DNA of 64,000 bases from Priestia megaterium NBRC 15308 = ATCC 14581 (GCF_000832985.1 NZ_CP009920.1:3404501-3468500); one strand, 5' to 3'. Numbered from the stretch's first letter, positions 19,420 to 28,060 are shown. Made by a program: numbers and translations. Notes: a model not told the origin generated them from the sequence alone.

Positions 19420-19463
19420 TTAATTAGCCTCCCTAAATGATTTTAATCGAAGATCAGCAGGTG

Positions 19464-19480
19464 TTTGACCTTTCTTGACC
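19464..19480 (-). promoter_or_regulatory. CtsR operator 1 of clpE
   Basis: On the minus strand this reads GGTCAAG-AAA-GGTCAAA, matching the CtsR heptad repeat (A/G)GTCAAA-NAN-(A/G)GTCAAA with one change. It lies downstream of the -10. Confidence 0.9.
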
Positions 19481-19492
19481 TTTCGTAATTTC

Positions 19493-19521
19493 ATTATACT
19501 TTGACCTTTTTTGACTTTCAA
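19493..19521 (-). promoter_or_regulatory. clpE promoter
   Basis: On the minus strand TTGAAA (19521-19516) and TATAAT (19498-19493) are separated by exactly 17 bases, a strong vegetative promoter. CtsR operators occupy its spacer and the early transcribed region. Confidence 0.88.
19500..19516 (-). promoter_or_regulatory. CtsR operator 2 of clpE
   Basis: Minus-strand AGTCAAA-AAA-GGTCAAA fits the CtsR consensus and lies between the -35 and -10, where binding would block RNA polymerase. Confidence 0.92.
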
Positions 19522-19733
19522 GTCTTTTGCTTAAAAAATTTTTGAAGGAAGTTCCTCGCTTATGTACAAAAGGTAGTACATTAAAAAAAGATGTGTTTTA
19601 TGTGTACCCGTTCTATACATGTAAAAACATAAGAGGTATTTTGTACAATGATCTGCTTGGAGAGGGAATTAATATTAATAAGAAGAAAAGTGGAAAAATG
19701 AGTGCAGAGCTTACCGTTGGATAAAATAAGTTA

Positions 19734-19762
19734 TTGACAGCAAGAAGGATAAAAATTATACT
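19734..19762 (+). promoter_or_regulatory. Promoter of NhaC-type antiporter gene
   Basis: TTGACA (19734-19739) and TATACT (19757-19762) with a 17-base spacer. Downstream, at about 19776-19810, an inverted repeat CACTTAA/TTAAGTG in the leader could be an operator or hairpin. Confidence 0.75.
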
Positions 19763-19838
19763 CAAGAAGGTTTTCACTTAACTGCGTAAAAGCATAAAAG
19801 CGTTTAAGTGGAAAAGAAAGATAGAAAGGGAATACCTC

Positions 19839-21221
19839 ATGAAAAAAGAAATTTCATTTATACAATCAATAGCGGTGATTTTGGTGCTATTAGCTATTAT
19901 TTTTGTTTCATTATTTACGTTAAAGCTGCCGCCTCATATTCCGCTGATATTTGGTGTAGCATTTATTAGTGTGATTGGCTTTTTGTTGAAATATAAGTGG
20001 ACAGAAATGGAGAAAGGGATTTTAGACGGTGTCAGACTGGGCATTAAGCCTATCCTTATTTTAATGCTGATCGGGATGCTTATTGCGATTTGGATGGTAG
20101 GAGGAACGATACCGACGATTTTATCCTACGGCTTCCACTGGATTTCACCCCAGTACTTTTTAATTAGTGCTTTAGTTATTACCGTATTAGTTTCAACATT
20201 CACGGGAAGTTCATTAACAACCGTCAGTACGGTAGGGGTCGCTTTATTTGGCGTAGGAACTGCTATTGGTGTACATCCAGGGCTAGCAGCGGGGATGATT
20301 GTTTCAGGAGCTGTGTTTGGAGATAAGATGTCTCCATTGTCTGATACAACAAATTTTGCTTCTGGTATCGTTGAAGTTCCGCTTCCTAAACATATTCAGC
20401 ACATTACGTGGACGACGGTTCCAAGTATTGTTATTACAGCAATCATTGCACTTGTAATCGGAATCAACGGAAATCAGGAAAGCGTCAATTACGGGGAAAT
20501 TCAAGGAATTCAAGACGCATTAAAACATACGTTTAATTTACATGTGTTAACGTTGCTTTCTCCACTTTTAGTTCTTATTTTTTCGATGAGAAGAGTCGAT
20601 GTACTGCCAACGTTAGTTTTAGGTATTGTAACGGCCATCATTACAGGAATGATCACACAGCATGAATTTACGCTGAGTCAATTGCTAGGCGTTCTTCAAA
20701 GCGGGCCTGCAGTAGAGTCAGGAAATGAAGTAGTGGATGCGATTGTGAATAAAGGCGGAATGCAGTCCATGATGTTTTCTATTTCCCTTATCATGATTGC
20801 CTTGTCGCTAGGTGGCTTGATGAGAGCCGTTGGAATTATTGATGCTTTGTTAGAAGGATTAGCAAAACAAATTCGCCGCAGCGGAGACGTTATTTTTGCT
20901 ACGCTTCTATCTTCAATTGGAGTGAACGTTATTACAGGCGAACAGTATTTATCGATTCTCTTGCCTGGACAGACGTTTAAGCCGCTGTATGAAAAGTGGA
21001 ATTTAGATCCAAAAAACTTATCACGAACGCTTGAAGACGGTGGAACGGTTATTAATGCTATTATTCCATGGGGGGTCAGCGGTGCTTTTATTTCAACTGC
21101 ATTAAATATTCCTGCAGCTGACTATATTCCATTTACATTCTTTAGCATTTTATGTCCTATTTTTTCAATTATTTTAGCATATACAGGCATTGGCATTGCC
21201 AAGAAAAAAGCTCAGTCTTAA
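19839..21221 (+). CDS. NhaC-family Na+/H+ antiporter
   Basis: 460-residue membrane protein with about eleven to twelve hydrophobic helices, of the NhaC family (Na+/H+ or malate-lactate type exchange). Characteristic elements include STFTGSSLTTVSTVGVA near 125-145, GAVFGDKMSPLSDTTNFASG near 165-185 and EDGGTVINAIIPWG near 390-405. Start ATG follows AGAAAGGGA. Nothing nearby indicates the exchanged substrate; sodium export is the default guess. Confidence 0.88.
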   Translation: MKKEISFIQSIAVILVLLAIIFVSLFTLKLPPHIPLIFGVAFISVIGFLLKYKWTEMEKGILDGVRLGIKPILILMLIGMLIAIWMVGGTIPTILSYGFHWISPQYFLISALVITVLVSTFTGSSLTTVSTVGVALFGVGTAIGVHPGLAAGMIVSGAVFGDKMSPLSDTTNFASGIVEVPLPKHIQHITWTTVPSIVITAIIALVIGINGNQESVNYGEIQGIQDALKHTFNLHVLTLLSPLLVLIFSMRRVDVLPTLVLGIVTAIITGMITQHEFTLSQLLGVLQSGPAVESGNEVVDAIVNKGGMQSMMFSISLIMIALSLGGLMRAVGIIDALLEGLAKQIRRSGDVIFATLLSSIGVNVITGEQYLSILLPGQTFKPLYEKWNLDPKNLSRTLEDGGTVINAIIPWGVSGAFISTALNIPAADYIPFTFFSILCPIFSIILAYTGIGIAKKKAQS

Positions 21222-21237
21222 CTGGGCTTTTTTTTTT
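21204..21237 (+). terminator. Terminator after NhaC-type gene
   Basis: GCTCAG (21210-21215) pairs with CTGGGC (21222-21227), with one G-T pair and flanking A/T, followed by a run of ten Ts. Confidence 0.85.
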
Positions 21238-21512
21238 GGAAAAAGGACAGGTGAAAAACGACAAAAAAGTATCATTCCACTTTTCAAATCTATAATTTAA
21301 TAATACAATTTACTATACGTCTTTCTTGTTAATGTATTTGGATGAATTCTTATTTCTTTATTGATGAAGAAATTTGAGTTTTGCGGTATGATAAATAAGC
21401 TGTATTGGCGATGGGATGAATGCCCTTTTTAGCAAACATTTAAGAAGGGTAAAGCCAAATGAAAACACTCATTATAAAAGAGAAAAGATATTTATTGAGG
21501 AGAGGGTTTCTG

Positions 21513-22394
21513 TTGAAAAAATGGGGCATCATTGCATTAATCACTGTAGCTGTGCTCGGTGTGACAGCGGTTTTCAACCGAGCTGAAAGTGATGATGTAA
21601 ATAAAGAAAAATTGAATTTATTATCGCCTTATTCAAATAAAGTAGATGTATATAGCATTACGTATCCTAGTGATAATTTAAAGATAAAAGGGTTTTTAGT
21701 ACAGCCTAAAGACATTGCAGACAAACATTATCCGCTTTTAGTATATAATCGCGGAGGAAATCGCGAACATGGCATGATTCGCGCAAAAACACTGCAGTAC
21801 TTATCATATTGGGCAAGTAAAGGCTACGTCGTGGTTGCGACTCAATACAGGGGAAATGGCGGAAGTGAAGGTACAGAGACGTACGGGGGTAAAGATATTG
21901 ACGACGTATTAAATCTTATTAAGTGGGGAGAACAGCTTCCTTATGTAAATCACCAGCAAAAGGTAGCGCTAGGATATTCACGCGGCGGCATGATGACGTA
22001 TTTAACGATGAAAAACGGCGTTAAATTTGATGCAGTTGTCGTACAATCAGGTATTACAGACATGTTTCAATTCTATGATCAAAGAGGGCCTGAAATGAAA
22101 CAAGTGCTGCGGACGATTGTAGGAGATCCGGCGCAGTATCCAGAGAGGTATAAAAGTCGTTCTGTTGTCTATTGGAGCGATAAAGTAAATTCACCTCTTT
22201 TGATTTTACAGGGTGATCATGATCGTAAAGTTCACCACACGCAGGCTGAAAAGCTTGTGAAACAATTAGATGAGCAGGGAAAAGAATATAAATATGTACT
22301 GTACAAAAACGGAGACCATCCGCTAACTGCTTATTATGATCAATATAACGCGGAAATTGATAAATGGTTTAAAATACATTTAGCTAAGCAGTAA
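21513..22394 (+). CDS. Secreted alpha/beta hydrolase, S9-peptidase-like
   Basis: 293-residue alpha/beta hydrolase resembling the catalytic domain of prolyl oligopeptidases (S9). The nucleophile serine is in GYSRGGMM, the acid in LILQGDHDRKV and the histidine in NGDHPLTAYY, giving a complete Ser-Asp-His set. An N-terminal hydrophobic stretch (GIIALITVAVLGV) is an uncleaved anchor or signal. TTG at 21513 is preferred for its GAGGAGAGG site; ATG at 21459 also has AGAAGGG upstream and would add 18 basic residues. The substrate could be a peptide or an ester. Confidence 0.8.
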   Translation: MKKWGIIALITVAVLGVTAVFNRAESDDVNKEKLNLLSPYSNKVDVYSITYPSDNLKIKGFLVQPKDIADKHYPLLVYNRGGNREHGMIRAKTLQYLSYWASKGYVVVATQYRGNGGSEGTETYGGKDIDDVLNLIKWGEQLPYVNHQQKVALGYSRGGMMTYLTMKNGVKFDAVVVQSGITDMFQFYDQRGPEMKQVLRTIVGDPAQYPERYKSRSVVYWSDKVNSPLLILQGDHDRKVHHTQAEKLVKQLDEQGKEYKYVLYKNGDHPLTAYYDQYNAEIDKWFKIHLAKQ

Positions 22395-22481
22395 AGAAAT
22401 TGGAAGTAGTTTTGATGAATGGAAAAGAGCAGCTTGTTTTATCCTACTACATGTAAGCATATAAAAAGGGGATGAAGCAAA

Positions 22482-22607
22482 ATGACTCAGTCTAAAAGTC
22501 AAAAAGAGCGTCAGTGGAATGTGCGAAAACAATCACAAAACCCATCGCATGGAAAAGTGAAATCTTTTGAAGAACTATCAGAAGAAATCACGCCTAAACG
22601 TAAATAA
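22482..22607 (+). CDS. Small basic hypothetical protein (41 aa)
   Basis: ATG at 22482 follows AAAAAGGGGATG and opens a 41-residue frame rich in Lys, Gln, Ser and Glu, ending in P-K-R-K. It is followed by a strong terminator, so it looks like a complete small transcription unit. No membrane segment or domain is visible and I do not recognise the family. It is too short for usual ORF cut-offs. Confidence 0.6.
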   Translation: MTQSKSQKERQWNVRKQSQNPSHGKVKSFEELSEEITPKRK

Positions 22608-22633
22608 GGTAACCACCACATAAAGGAAGACAC

Positions 22634-22663
22634 AAAAAAGGAGAGCTGAAGCTCTCCTTTTTC
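22634..22663. terminator. Bidirectional terminator, 41-aa gene/SDR
   Basis: GGAGAGC (22640-22646) pairs with GCTCTCC (22651-22657) around TGAA, with A and T tracts on both sides. Confidence 0.9.
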
Positions 22664-22672
22664 TATGTTTGT

Positions 22673-23392
22673 TTATGGATTTGTGGACCACATGCCCGCA
22701 GATTTGATAAAAATACGCGGATGCAATTTTAATTGTGCGACCATAATTTCTGCTAGGTCTTCAGGCTGCATCACTTTATCAGGATTGCCATCCGTTAAGT
22801 TTTCTTTATACGCTAATTCCGTTGCTACTGTACTTGGTGTTAGAGCTGTTACACGAATATTGTGTTTGCGCACTTCTAACGCTAGAGATTCAGTTAAGCC
22901 GAGCACGCCAAATTTTGAAGCGCTGTAAGCACTTGTAACGGGAGCACCTTTTTGACCAGCAGTGGATGAAATATTGATAATGTCTCCACCATTTTTTTCG
23001 ATTAATTGAGGTAGAACGGCGCGCGTTACGTAGTAAACGCCCATTAAATTCACATCAATGATTTGTTTCCACTCAGCTGGGTCTAGCTCTAAAAAGCTTC
23101 CGAATTTACCGATTCCTGCATTGTTGATTAAGATATCTGTTGCCCCTAATTTTGTATGTAGATGCTCAACTGCTGCATTTACTTCTTCCATAGAAGAAAC
23201 ATCTGCTGTTGCATAAGCAACTTGTACATCAAATGCTTCTAGTTCAGAAGCAACAGCCTTTAAATCTGCCTCTGTACGAGCAATTAAACCGATATTTACG
23301 CCTTCTTTTGCTAATTCAATCGCAGTTGAACGACCGATGCCTTTTCCTGCTCCTGTAATAAGAGCTACTTTGCCTTTAAGTGATTGTGCCAT
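22673..23392 (-). CDS. SDR oxidoreductase (3-ketoacyl-ACP reductase-like)
   Basis: 239-residue classical short-chain dehydrogenase. Cofactor-binding TGAGKGIG is near residue 14, NNAG near 88, the catalytic Ser near 139 ([10 protein letters not shown]) and YSASK near 152. It resembles FabG-type reductases, but such stand-alone copies often act on other substrates. Start at 23392 follows GAAAGGAGTC; the longer reading frame upstream has no such site. Monocistronic, with a terminator shared with the small plus-strand gene. Confidence 0.88.
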   Translation of the reverse strand: MAQSLKGKVALITGAGKGIGRSTAIELAKEGVNIGLIARTEADLKAVASELEAFDVQVAYATADVSSMEEVNAAVEHLHTKLGATDILINNAGIGKFGSFLELDPAEWKQIIDVNLMGVYYVTRAVLPQLIEKNGGDIINISSTAGQKGAPVTSAYSASKFGVLGLTESLALEVRKHNIRVTALTPSTVATELAYKENLTDGNPDKVMQPEDLAEIMVAQLKLHPRIFIKSAGMWSTNP

Positions 23393-23599
23393 GTATAGAC
23401 TCCTTTCAATGTTCCGCATAAACATTCTTCATAATAACAAAGAATTATCCATTACTATCCTATAGAAATGCACAAATGATGTCAAAAATAAAGATTATTA
23501 AAATGGCTTCAAGTATAAATTTCCTTTTCATACAAAAACTATAGAGACTAAAAAGAAGAAATTCCGTTTCTTTTCGTTCAATGTAGTGGAGGATGAACA

Positions 23600-24192
23600 A
23601 TGCGTATAAAAAAACTATCTGAGTTAACGAATAAATCCAAAAAGCGGAAAGAAAAAGCTGATGAATCGAAGGACACTAAGGACACTAAGGACACTAAGGA
23701 TACTAGTGCTTCTTCTACACAGGAAGAGCAGAAATTATCTGAGAGGGTGGGAGATAATTTATCCCGCATGAAAAAAGCACTGGGACAGAGCACGGATTTA
23801 GTTGTACGAGAGTTTCGAATTTCGATTGAAGAAAAATTCACTTTAGGTGTTGCTTACATCGACGGATTAGTAAATAAAGACGAAGTTGAACACTATTTTG
23901 GATGTTATCTATTTTTTTTAAAGTTGTCATTGTGTTCTATGCCATTTAGTTAAGTATCGTCCAATTGTGTAATTTACGGGTGCGCAATTTTTTAAGCTTT
24001 CCTTTAGGTCTAATTATTACAGGCGTGGCGTATTACATTATTCCCAACACAGCGTACTTCAATTATTTTGAAAAATATTACTGGCCGTTTTATTTATTTG
24101 TACTAAGCGTCTGTTTTCCGGCGTTATTTATTGCTCTTTCTTATATAAAGAAAAATAAGGCAGCTAAAGGCGATAGAAGCCAACAAACATAG
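23600..24192 (+). pseudogene. Decayed germinant-receptor operon (gerA-type A'-'B fusion)
   Basis: Residues from 23600 to about 23899 match the N-terminus of GerAA-type receptor subunits (SERVGDNLSRMKKALGQS, REFRI, YIDGLVNKDEV). From about 23900 the reading switches frame and gives the last part of a GerAB/GerKB-type permease (FFKVVIVFYAI, FLSFPLGLIITGV, then two helices and a basic tail), interrupted by an in-frame TAG at 23947. The simplest reading is one deletion that fused the start of an A gene to the end of a B gene, followed by decay. No intact receptor could be made. Confidence 0.75.
23669..23704 (+). repeat. Four tandem 9-bp repeats (AAGGACACT)
   Basis: Three exact copies of AAGGACACT and a fourth with one change (AAGGATACT) encode Lys-Asp-Thr units in the disordered N-terminal tail of the GerA-type fragment. 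A likely slippage-prone microsatellite. Confidence 0.9.
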
Positions 24193-24264
24193 CATTATTT
24201 ATACGCATGTGGTATAATACGATGACAATTCAAGAAGAAACGCCGTGCACGTTTGTATATGTAC

Positions 24265-24300
24265 GGGAGAGGTTCGAAAACTCCCTCTATAAAAAACTAA
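24265..24300 (+). ncRNA. preQ1-I riboswitch of queCDEF
   Basis: GGGAG (24265-24269) and CTCCC (24281-24285) form P1 around an AGGTTCGAAAA loop, followed by the A-rich tail TCTATAAAAAACTAA that folds back as a pseudoknot. This matches the very small class I preQ1 aptamer known from the B. subtilis queC leader. It should lower que expression when preQ1 is plentiful. Confidence 0.93.
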
Positions 24301-24318
24301 GATCATCGTTGATGACAA

Positions 24319-24341
24319 AAGACACGGTTTTAGCGTGTCTT
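24319..24341 (+). other. Hairpin in queC leader
   Basis: AAGACACG (24319-24326) pairs perfectly with CGTGTCTT (24334-24341). No strong T-run follows, so it may be part of the expression platform rather than a terminator. Confidence 0.6.
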
Positions 24342-24418
24342 CTTTCACGTGCTTTTCTATCAACGCGTCTTTTTGATGTGTATGCTGGCGAGGACGTGTA
24401 TCTTAGTTGCTTTTTAGG

Positions 24419-24449
24419 GAGATTGCTGGAAAAGAGCAGTCTCTTTTTT
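24419..24449 (+). terminator. Leader terminator before queC
   Basis: GAGATTGCT (24419-24427) pairs with AGCAGTCTC (24435-24443), followed by six Ts, about 120 bases after the preQ1 aptamer. Probably the regulated terminator. The aptamer tail AACTAAGAT (24295-24303) is an exact complement of ATCTTAGTT at 24400-24408, just upstream. Confidence 0.8.
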
Positions 24450-24536
24450 GTGTTATAAAATTAGTCACAAAGGGAACGAACGGTTCAATAAAGTTTCTTC
24501 TTCTTTTGATTTCAATCAAAAAGGAGACGAACAATA

Positions 24537-25202
24537 ATGATAAAAAATGAAAAAGCTATTGTTGTATTTAGCGGAGGTCAAGATAGTACAACATGTCTAT
24601 TTTGGGCTTTGAAAAACTTTAAAGAAGTAGAAACGGTTACTTTTCAATATGGTCAGCGTCATAGTCAAGAGATAGAGGTAGCAAAAGCTATTGCAGCTGA
24701 TTTAGGTGTGAAGCACACCGTACTAGATATGTCACTTTTAAATCAATTAGCACCAAATGCCTTAACGCGAGATGATATTGAGATCGAGCAAAAAGAAGGA
24801 GAGTTGCCTACCACATTTGTGGATGGCCGCAATCTGTTATTTTTATCATTTGCAGCCGTACTGGCTAAAAACAGCGGAGGCCGTCATATCGTAACAGGCG
24901 TTTGTGAAACTGATTTTTCGGGATATCCAGACTGTCGAGATGTATTTGTAAAATCGTTAAACGTCACGCTTAATTTATCAATGGACTTTGAATTTGTGAT
25001 TCATACGCCTCTTATGTGGATTGATAAAGCAGAAACGTGGGCGTTAGCGGATGAGCTAGGGGCGCTTGAGTATGTGCGTGAAAAAACATTAACATGCTAC
25101 AACGGTATTGTTGCTGATGGATGCGGCGAATGTCCCGCATGTCAATTGCGAAAACGCGGGTTAGATCAATACATGCAAACAAAAGAAGGGGGAGAGGAAT
25201 AA
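24537..25202 (+). CDS. queC: QueC, 7-cyano-7-deazaguanine synthase
   Basis: 221-residue ATP-dependent enzyme that turns 7-carboxy-7-deazaguanine and ammonia into preQ0 for queuosine tRNA modification. The N-terminal PP-loop SGGQDSTTC is near residue 13. A zinc site is formed by the C-terminal cysteines (C-Y-N-G and the C-G-E-C-P-A-C cluster near 190-205). Start follows AAAAAGGAGACG. The stop shares a base with queD (TAATG), showing operon coupling. Confidence 0.97.
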   Translation: MIKNEKAIVVFSGGQDSTTCLFWALKNFKEVETVTFQYGQRHSQEIEVAKAIAADLGVKHTVLDMSLLNQLAPNALTRDDIEIEQKEGELPTTFVDGRNLLFLSFAAVLAKNSGGRHIVTGVCETDFSGYPDCRDVFVKSLNVTLNLSMDFEFVIHTPLMWIDKAETWALADELGALEYVREKTLTCYNGIVADGCGECPACQLRKRGLDQYMQTKEGGEE

Positions 25203-25642
25203 TGCTGCAACAAATGTATCCTCAAGTATTTCATGACTATCAATACGAACTGAACAAAGATATGCAGTTTGCTGCGGCACATTTTGTTCCTCACACAGAA
25301 GCAGGAAAATGCCGTCAAGTCCATGGACATACGTATTTCGTAAATCTAACTGTTGCCGGAGATACATTAGACGAAGCGGGCTTTTTAGTAAACTTTGCGC
25401 TATTGAAAAAAATTGTTTCTGGTCAATTTGATCATACATTATTGAACGATCATTCTATCTTTAACGAAGAAAATCCAAATGATTTTCCTACAACTGAAGT
25501 TGTTGCTCGTAAAATTTATGAGTTGGTTCAAGAATATCTAGACACACTACCAAATAAGCCTTCTTGCGTACAAGTATTCGTGCGGGAAACGCCGACAAGT
25601 TACGTAGTTTACCGCCCAAAGAAGGTGAAAAAACGTGGCTAA
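25202..25642 (+). CDS. queD: QueD, 6-carboxytetrahydropterin synthase
   Basis: 146-residue PTPS-fold enzyme that converts dihydroneopterin triphosphate to 6-carboxytetrahydropterin, the first step after GTP cyclohydrolase in queuosine synthesis. Zinc histidines are in FAAAHF near residue 26 and CRQVHGHTY near 40, with the catalytic cysteine just before (GKCRQVHGH). Starts within the queC stop codon and overlaps queE by eight bases. A longer in-frame start inside queC is unlikely because GGGGGAGAGG precedes 25202. Confidence 0.95.
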   Translation: MLQQMYPQVFHDYQYELNKDMQFAAAHFVPHTEAGKCRQVHGHTYFVNLTVAGDTLDEAGFLVNFALLKKIVSGQFDHTLLNDHSIFNEENPNDFPTTEVVARKIYELVQEYLDTLPNKPSCVQVFVRETPTSYVVYRPKKVKKRG

Positions 25643-26366
25643 TACAATTCCAGTACTTGAAATATTCGGACCAACGATTCAAGGGGAAGGAATGGTTGTA
25701 GGACGTAAGACGATGTTTGTTCGTACCGCGGGCTGTGATTATTCCTGCAGCTGGTGTGATTCAGCTTTTACGTGGGATGGATCTGCTAAAAACGATATTC
25801 GTCAGCTAACAGCAGAACAAATTTGGACGGAGCTAAAAGAAATTGGAGGAGAGTGCTTTGATCACGTCACCATTTCTGGAGGAAACCCTGCGCTTATCAA
25901 GGCAATTGGTTCACTTGTAGAGCTTTTGCACAGTCATGGGGTAAAAGCAGCTCTTGAAACACAGGGAAGCCGTTATCAGGATTGGTTCCTAAAGATCGAT
26001 GATTTAACGATTTCTCCTAAGCCTCCAAGTTCATTAATGAAAACAAATTTCGCCGTATTAGACGATATTATAGAAACATTAATAAAGGAAAAACGCATGG
26101 CGCACATAAGCATAAAAGTCGTTGTATTTAATGATGAGGACTTTGAGTATGCAGCGTCTGTTCATGAACGTTATCCTGAGGTTCCATTTTTTGTTCAAGT
26201 AGGAAACGAGGACTTAACGACAATCGATAATGCGTCGTTAACACAAGAATTGCTTAAAAAGTATGAATGGTTAATCGATAAGGCAGTGGCAGCTAAAAAC
26301 ATGAACGATGTAAGAGTTCTGCCGCAGGTTCACGCCCTTGTTTGGGGAAATAAACGAGGCGTGTAA
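25635..26366 (+). CDS. queE: QueE, 7-carboxy-7-deazaguanine synthase
   Basis: 243-residue radical-SAM enzyme that rearranges 6-carboxytetrahydropterin to 7-carboxy-7-deazaguanine. The 4Fe-4S cluster motif C-x3-C-x2-C is in AGCDYSCSWCD near residue 31, with the SAM-binding SGGNPA near 76. The start is GTG with GAAGGTG upstream, overlapping queD, which shows translational coupling. No defect visible. Confidence 0.95.
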   Translation: MANTIPVLEIFGPTIQGEGMVVGRKTMFVRTAGCDYSCSWCDSAFTWDGSAKNDIRQLTAEQIWTELKEIGGECFDHVTISGGNPALIKAIGSLVELLHSHGVKAALETQGSRYQDWFLKIDDLTISPKPPSSLMKTNFAVLDDIIETLIKEKRMAHISIKVVVFNDEDFEYAASVHERYPEVPFFVQVGNEDLTTIDNASLTQELLKKYEWLIDKAVAAKNMNDVRVLPQVHALVWGNKRGV

Positions 26367-26464
26367 GCGCATAGCAAAAAATTTACAAAGAAAAATAAAA
26401 ACAGATATATACAAAATAAAAAAACGCTGTTAGAATGACAATCGTAGAAAGAGAGGAAATACAA

Positions 26465-26962
26465 ATGAGCGGTCGAAAAGATGAAGAATTAGAAGGTGTA
26501 TCACTCCTTGGAAATCAAGGAACAAACTATTTGTTTGAATATGCACCAGAGATTCTAGAAGCATTTGATAACAAACACCCAAATCGTGATTATTTTGTGA
26601 AATTCAACTGTCCGGAATTTACGAGCTTATGTCCAAAAACAGGTCAGCCGGATTTCGCAACCATTTATATTAGTTACATTCCAGATGAGAAAATGGTAGA
26701 AAGCAAGTCGTTAAAGCTTTATTTGTTCAGCTTCCGTAACCATGGAGATTTCCATGAAGACTGTATGAACATTATTATGAATGACTTAATTAAACTGATG
26801 AATCCAAGATATATTGAAGTATGGGGAAAATTCACACCACGCGGCGGGATTTCAATTGATCCATATACAAACTATGGCCGTCCCGGTACAAAGTATGAAG
26901 AAATGGCTAATTATCGCCTGATGAATCATGATTTATACCCAGAAACAATTGATAATCGTTAA
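26465..26962 (+). CDS. queF: QueF, NADPH-dependent preQ0 reductase
   Basis: 165-residue T-fold enzyme that reduces the nitrile of preQ0 to preQ1, the last small-molecule step before tRNA insertion. The catalytic cysteine is in [13 protein letters not shown] near residue 55, and the [21 protein letters not shown] stretch begins near 78 and holds the QueF motif. ATG at 26465 follows GAGAGGAAA. The upstream in-frame ATG at 26435 has no site. About 100 bases separate it from queE, so a second promoter is possible. Confidence 0.96.
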   Translation: MSGRKDEELEGVSLLGNQGTNYLFEYAPEILEAFDNKHPNRDYFVKFNCPEFTSLCPKTGQPDFATIYISYIPDEKMVESKSLKLYLFSFRNHGDFHEDCMNIIMNDLIKLMNPRYIEVWGKFTPRGGISIDPYTNYGRPGTKYEEMANYRLMNHDLYPETIDNR

Positions 26963-26970
26963 TTCGAACA

Positions 26971-26997
26971 AACAGGTTGTGTATGCAACCTGTTTTC
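26971..26997 (+). terminator. Terminator after queF
   Basis: AACAGGTTG (26971-26979) pairs with CAACCTGTT (26986-26994), followed by a short T run. Closes the que operon. Confidence 0.8.
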
Positions 26998-27030
26998 CAT
27001 TGCAAAAACAACAGGTGAGAAGGTGAAAGA

Positions 27031-27732
27031 ATGTCACAGAGATCAGCATTAGTATTAGGTGCAAGCGGACTTGTTGGTCAAGAACTTTTAAAAATGTTAT
27101 TAAGCAACAGCTTATATAACCATGTGACAGTGTTTGTTCGAAAAAAGCTACCAATCGAACACACAAAGCTACGTCAGCTTGAAATTGATTTTTCAGAGCT
27201 TGATAAGCATGAAGAATGCTTTGCAGTTGATGATGTATATTGCTGTTTAGGCACGACAAAGAAAAAAGCAAAAACAAAAGCGAAATTCATTAGAGTGGAC
27301 TACGAATTTCCTTTAAAAGCGGCTAAATGTGCAGAAAAATATCGCTGCAAAAACTTTTTAACGATCACAGCAATTGGTGCTGATCTTCGTTCGCCATTCT
27401 TTTACAGTAAAGTAAAGGGGCAAGTAGAAGAAGATATCGCAAGCTTGTATATCCGTTCTACTCACTTTTTCCGCCCATCGTTATTATTAGGCAAGCGCCA
27501 AGAGTTTCGCCTATTTGAAAAGATTGGGGGATACACGTTAAAGTCGTGTTCATTTTGCCTTGTAGGAAAGTGGAGAAAGTATCGTCCAATTAAAGCGTAT
27601 AACGTAGCCAAATCGATGATGAAAGCTGCTCTTGAAGATAAATGTGGGGTTCATGTACATGAAAGCCAAGACATTTATACAGGTGAATGCTATTATTCGT
27701 TTACCAACGGCAAGCGAGTATTATCAAAATAA
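27031..27732 (+). CDS. NAD(P)-binding oxidoreductase, atypical SDR
   Basis: 233-residue Rossmann-fold protein of the NAD(P)H-binding/HTATIP2-like atypical SDR group. The dinucleotide motif GASGLVGQ is near residue 10, CCLGTT near 72, and YSKVKGQVEE near 130 retains the Tyr-x3-Lys pair of SDR enzymes. Substrate unknown. Start ATG follows GAGAAGGTG. Alone between terminators, so unlikely to belong to the que operon. Confidence 0.8.
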   Translation: MSQRSALVLGASGLVGQELLKMLLSNSLYNHVTVFVRKKLPIEHTKLRQLEIDFSELDKHEECFAVDDVYCCLGTTKKKAKTKAKFIRVDYEFPLKAAKCAEKYRCKNFLTITAIGADLRSPFFYSKVKGQVEEDIASLYIRSTHFFRPSLLLGKRQEFRLFEKIGGYTLKSCSFCLVGKWRKYRPIKAYNVAKSMMKAALEDKCGVHVHESQDIYTGECYYSFTNGKRVLSK

Positions 27733-27734
27733 AG

Positions 27735-27764
27735 AAAAGCCTCTTCATAAGAAGGGGCTTTTTT
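27735..27764. terminator. Terminator between oxidoreductase and minus-strand gene
   Basis: GCCTCTTC (27739-27746) pairs with GAAGGGGC (27751-27758), followed by six Ts; As on the other side allow use in both directions. Confidence 0.85.
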
Positions 27765-27998
27765 CTATCTTCCGTCACCATCCGCATCTCCATCTCCACC
27801 GCTATCTCCATCGCCATCATGATCGTGGTTAGAAGCAGTTTCACTCCAGCTTGTGTAGGAGTTAGAATCTTCTTCGGCATAATTCATGGGTTCAACGGAT
27901 GTTTTTTTATTTGAAGTTTGTTTGCGTTTAAAAACGAACTGCACGATGAAAAAAAGAATGACAATAAGAGCAACGATAAACAATACAGTATCAAACAT
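27765..27998 (-). CDS. Small membrane protein with Asp/Gly/His-rich tail
   Basis: 77-residue protein with one N-terminal membrane helix (VLFIVALIVILFFIVQFVF), a basic stop-transfer KRKQTSNKK and a C-terminal tail dominated by alternating Asp and Gly with His. The tail looks able to bind metal ions but this is inference. The start at 27998 follows GAAAGGAAT. I do not recognise the family. The tail codons form a run of GATGG-like repeats. Confidence 0.65.
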   Translation of the reverse strand: MFDTVLFIVALIVILFFIVQFVFKRKQTSNKKTSVEPMNYAEEDSNSYTSWSETASNHDHDGDGDSGGDGDADGDGR

Positions 27999-28060
27999 GC
28001 TAGTAATTCCTTTCGGTAAGAAGATAGTAGTAGCTTGTTGTTATTGTCACACGAAAATAA

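Noticed and set aside
19527-19724. 65-codon plus-strand frame between clpE and the NhaC-type gene
   Set aside because: It starts without a ribosome binding site and overlaps the clpE promoter region. The translation has no recognisable pattern; the region is better read as regulatory.
23669-23704. Tandem 9-bp repeats as a CRISPR or minisatellite element
   Set aside because: Unit too short and without spacers; it is an in-frame Lys-Asp-Thr microsatellite of the GerA-type fragment.
24207-24458. 83-codon frame across the queC leader
   Set aside because: It runs straight through the preQ1 aptamer and terminator; no ribosome binding site and a non-protein-like sequence.
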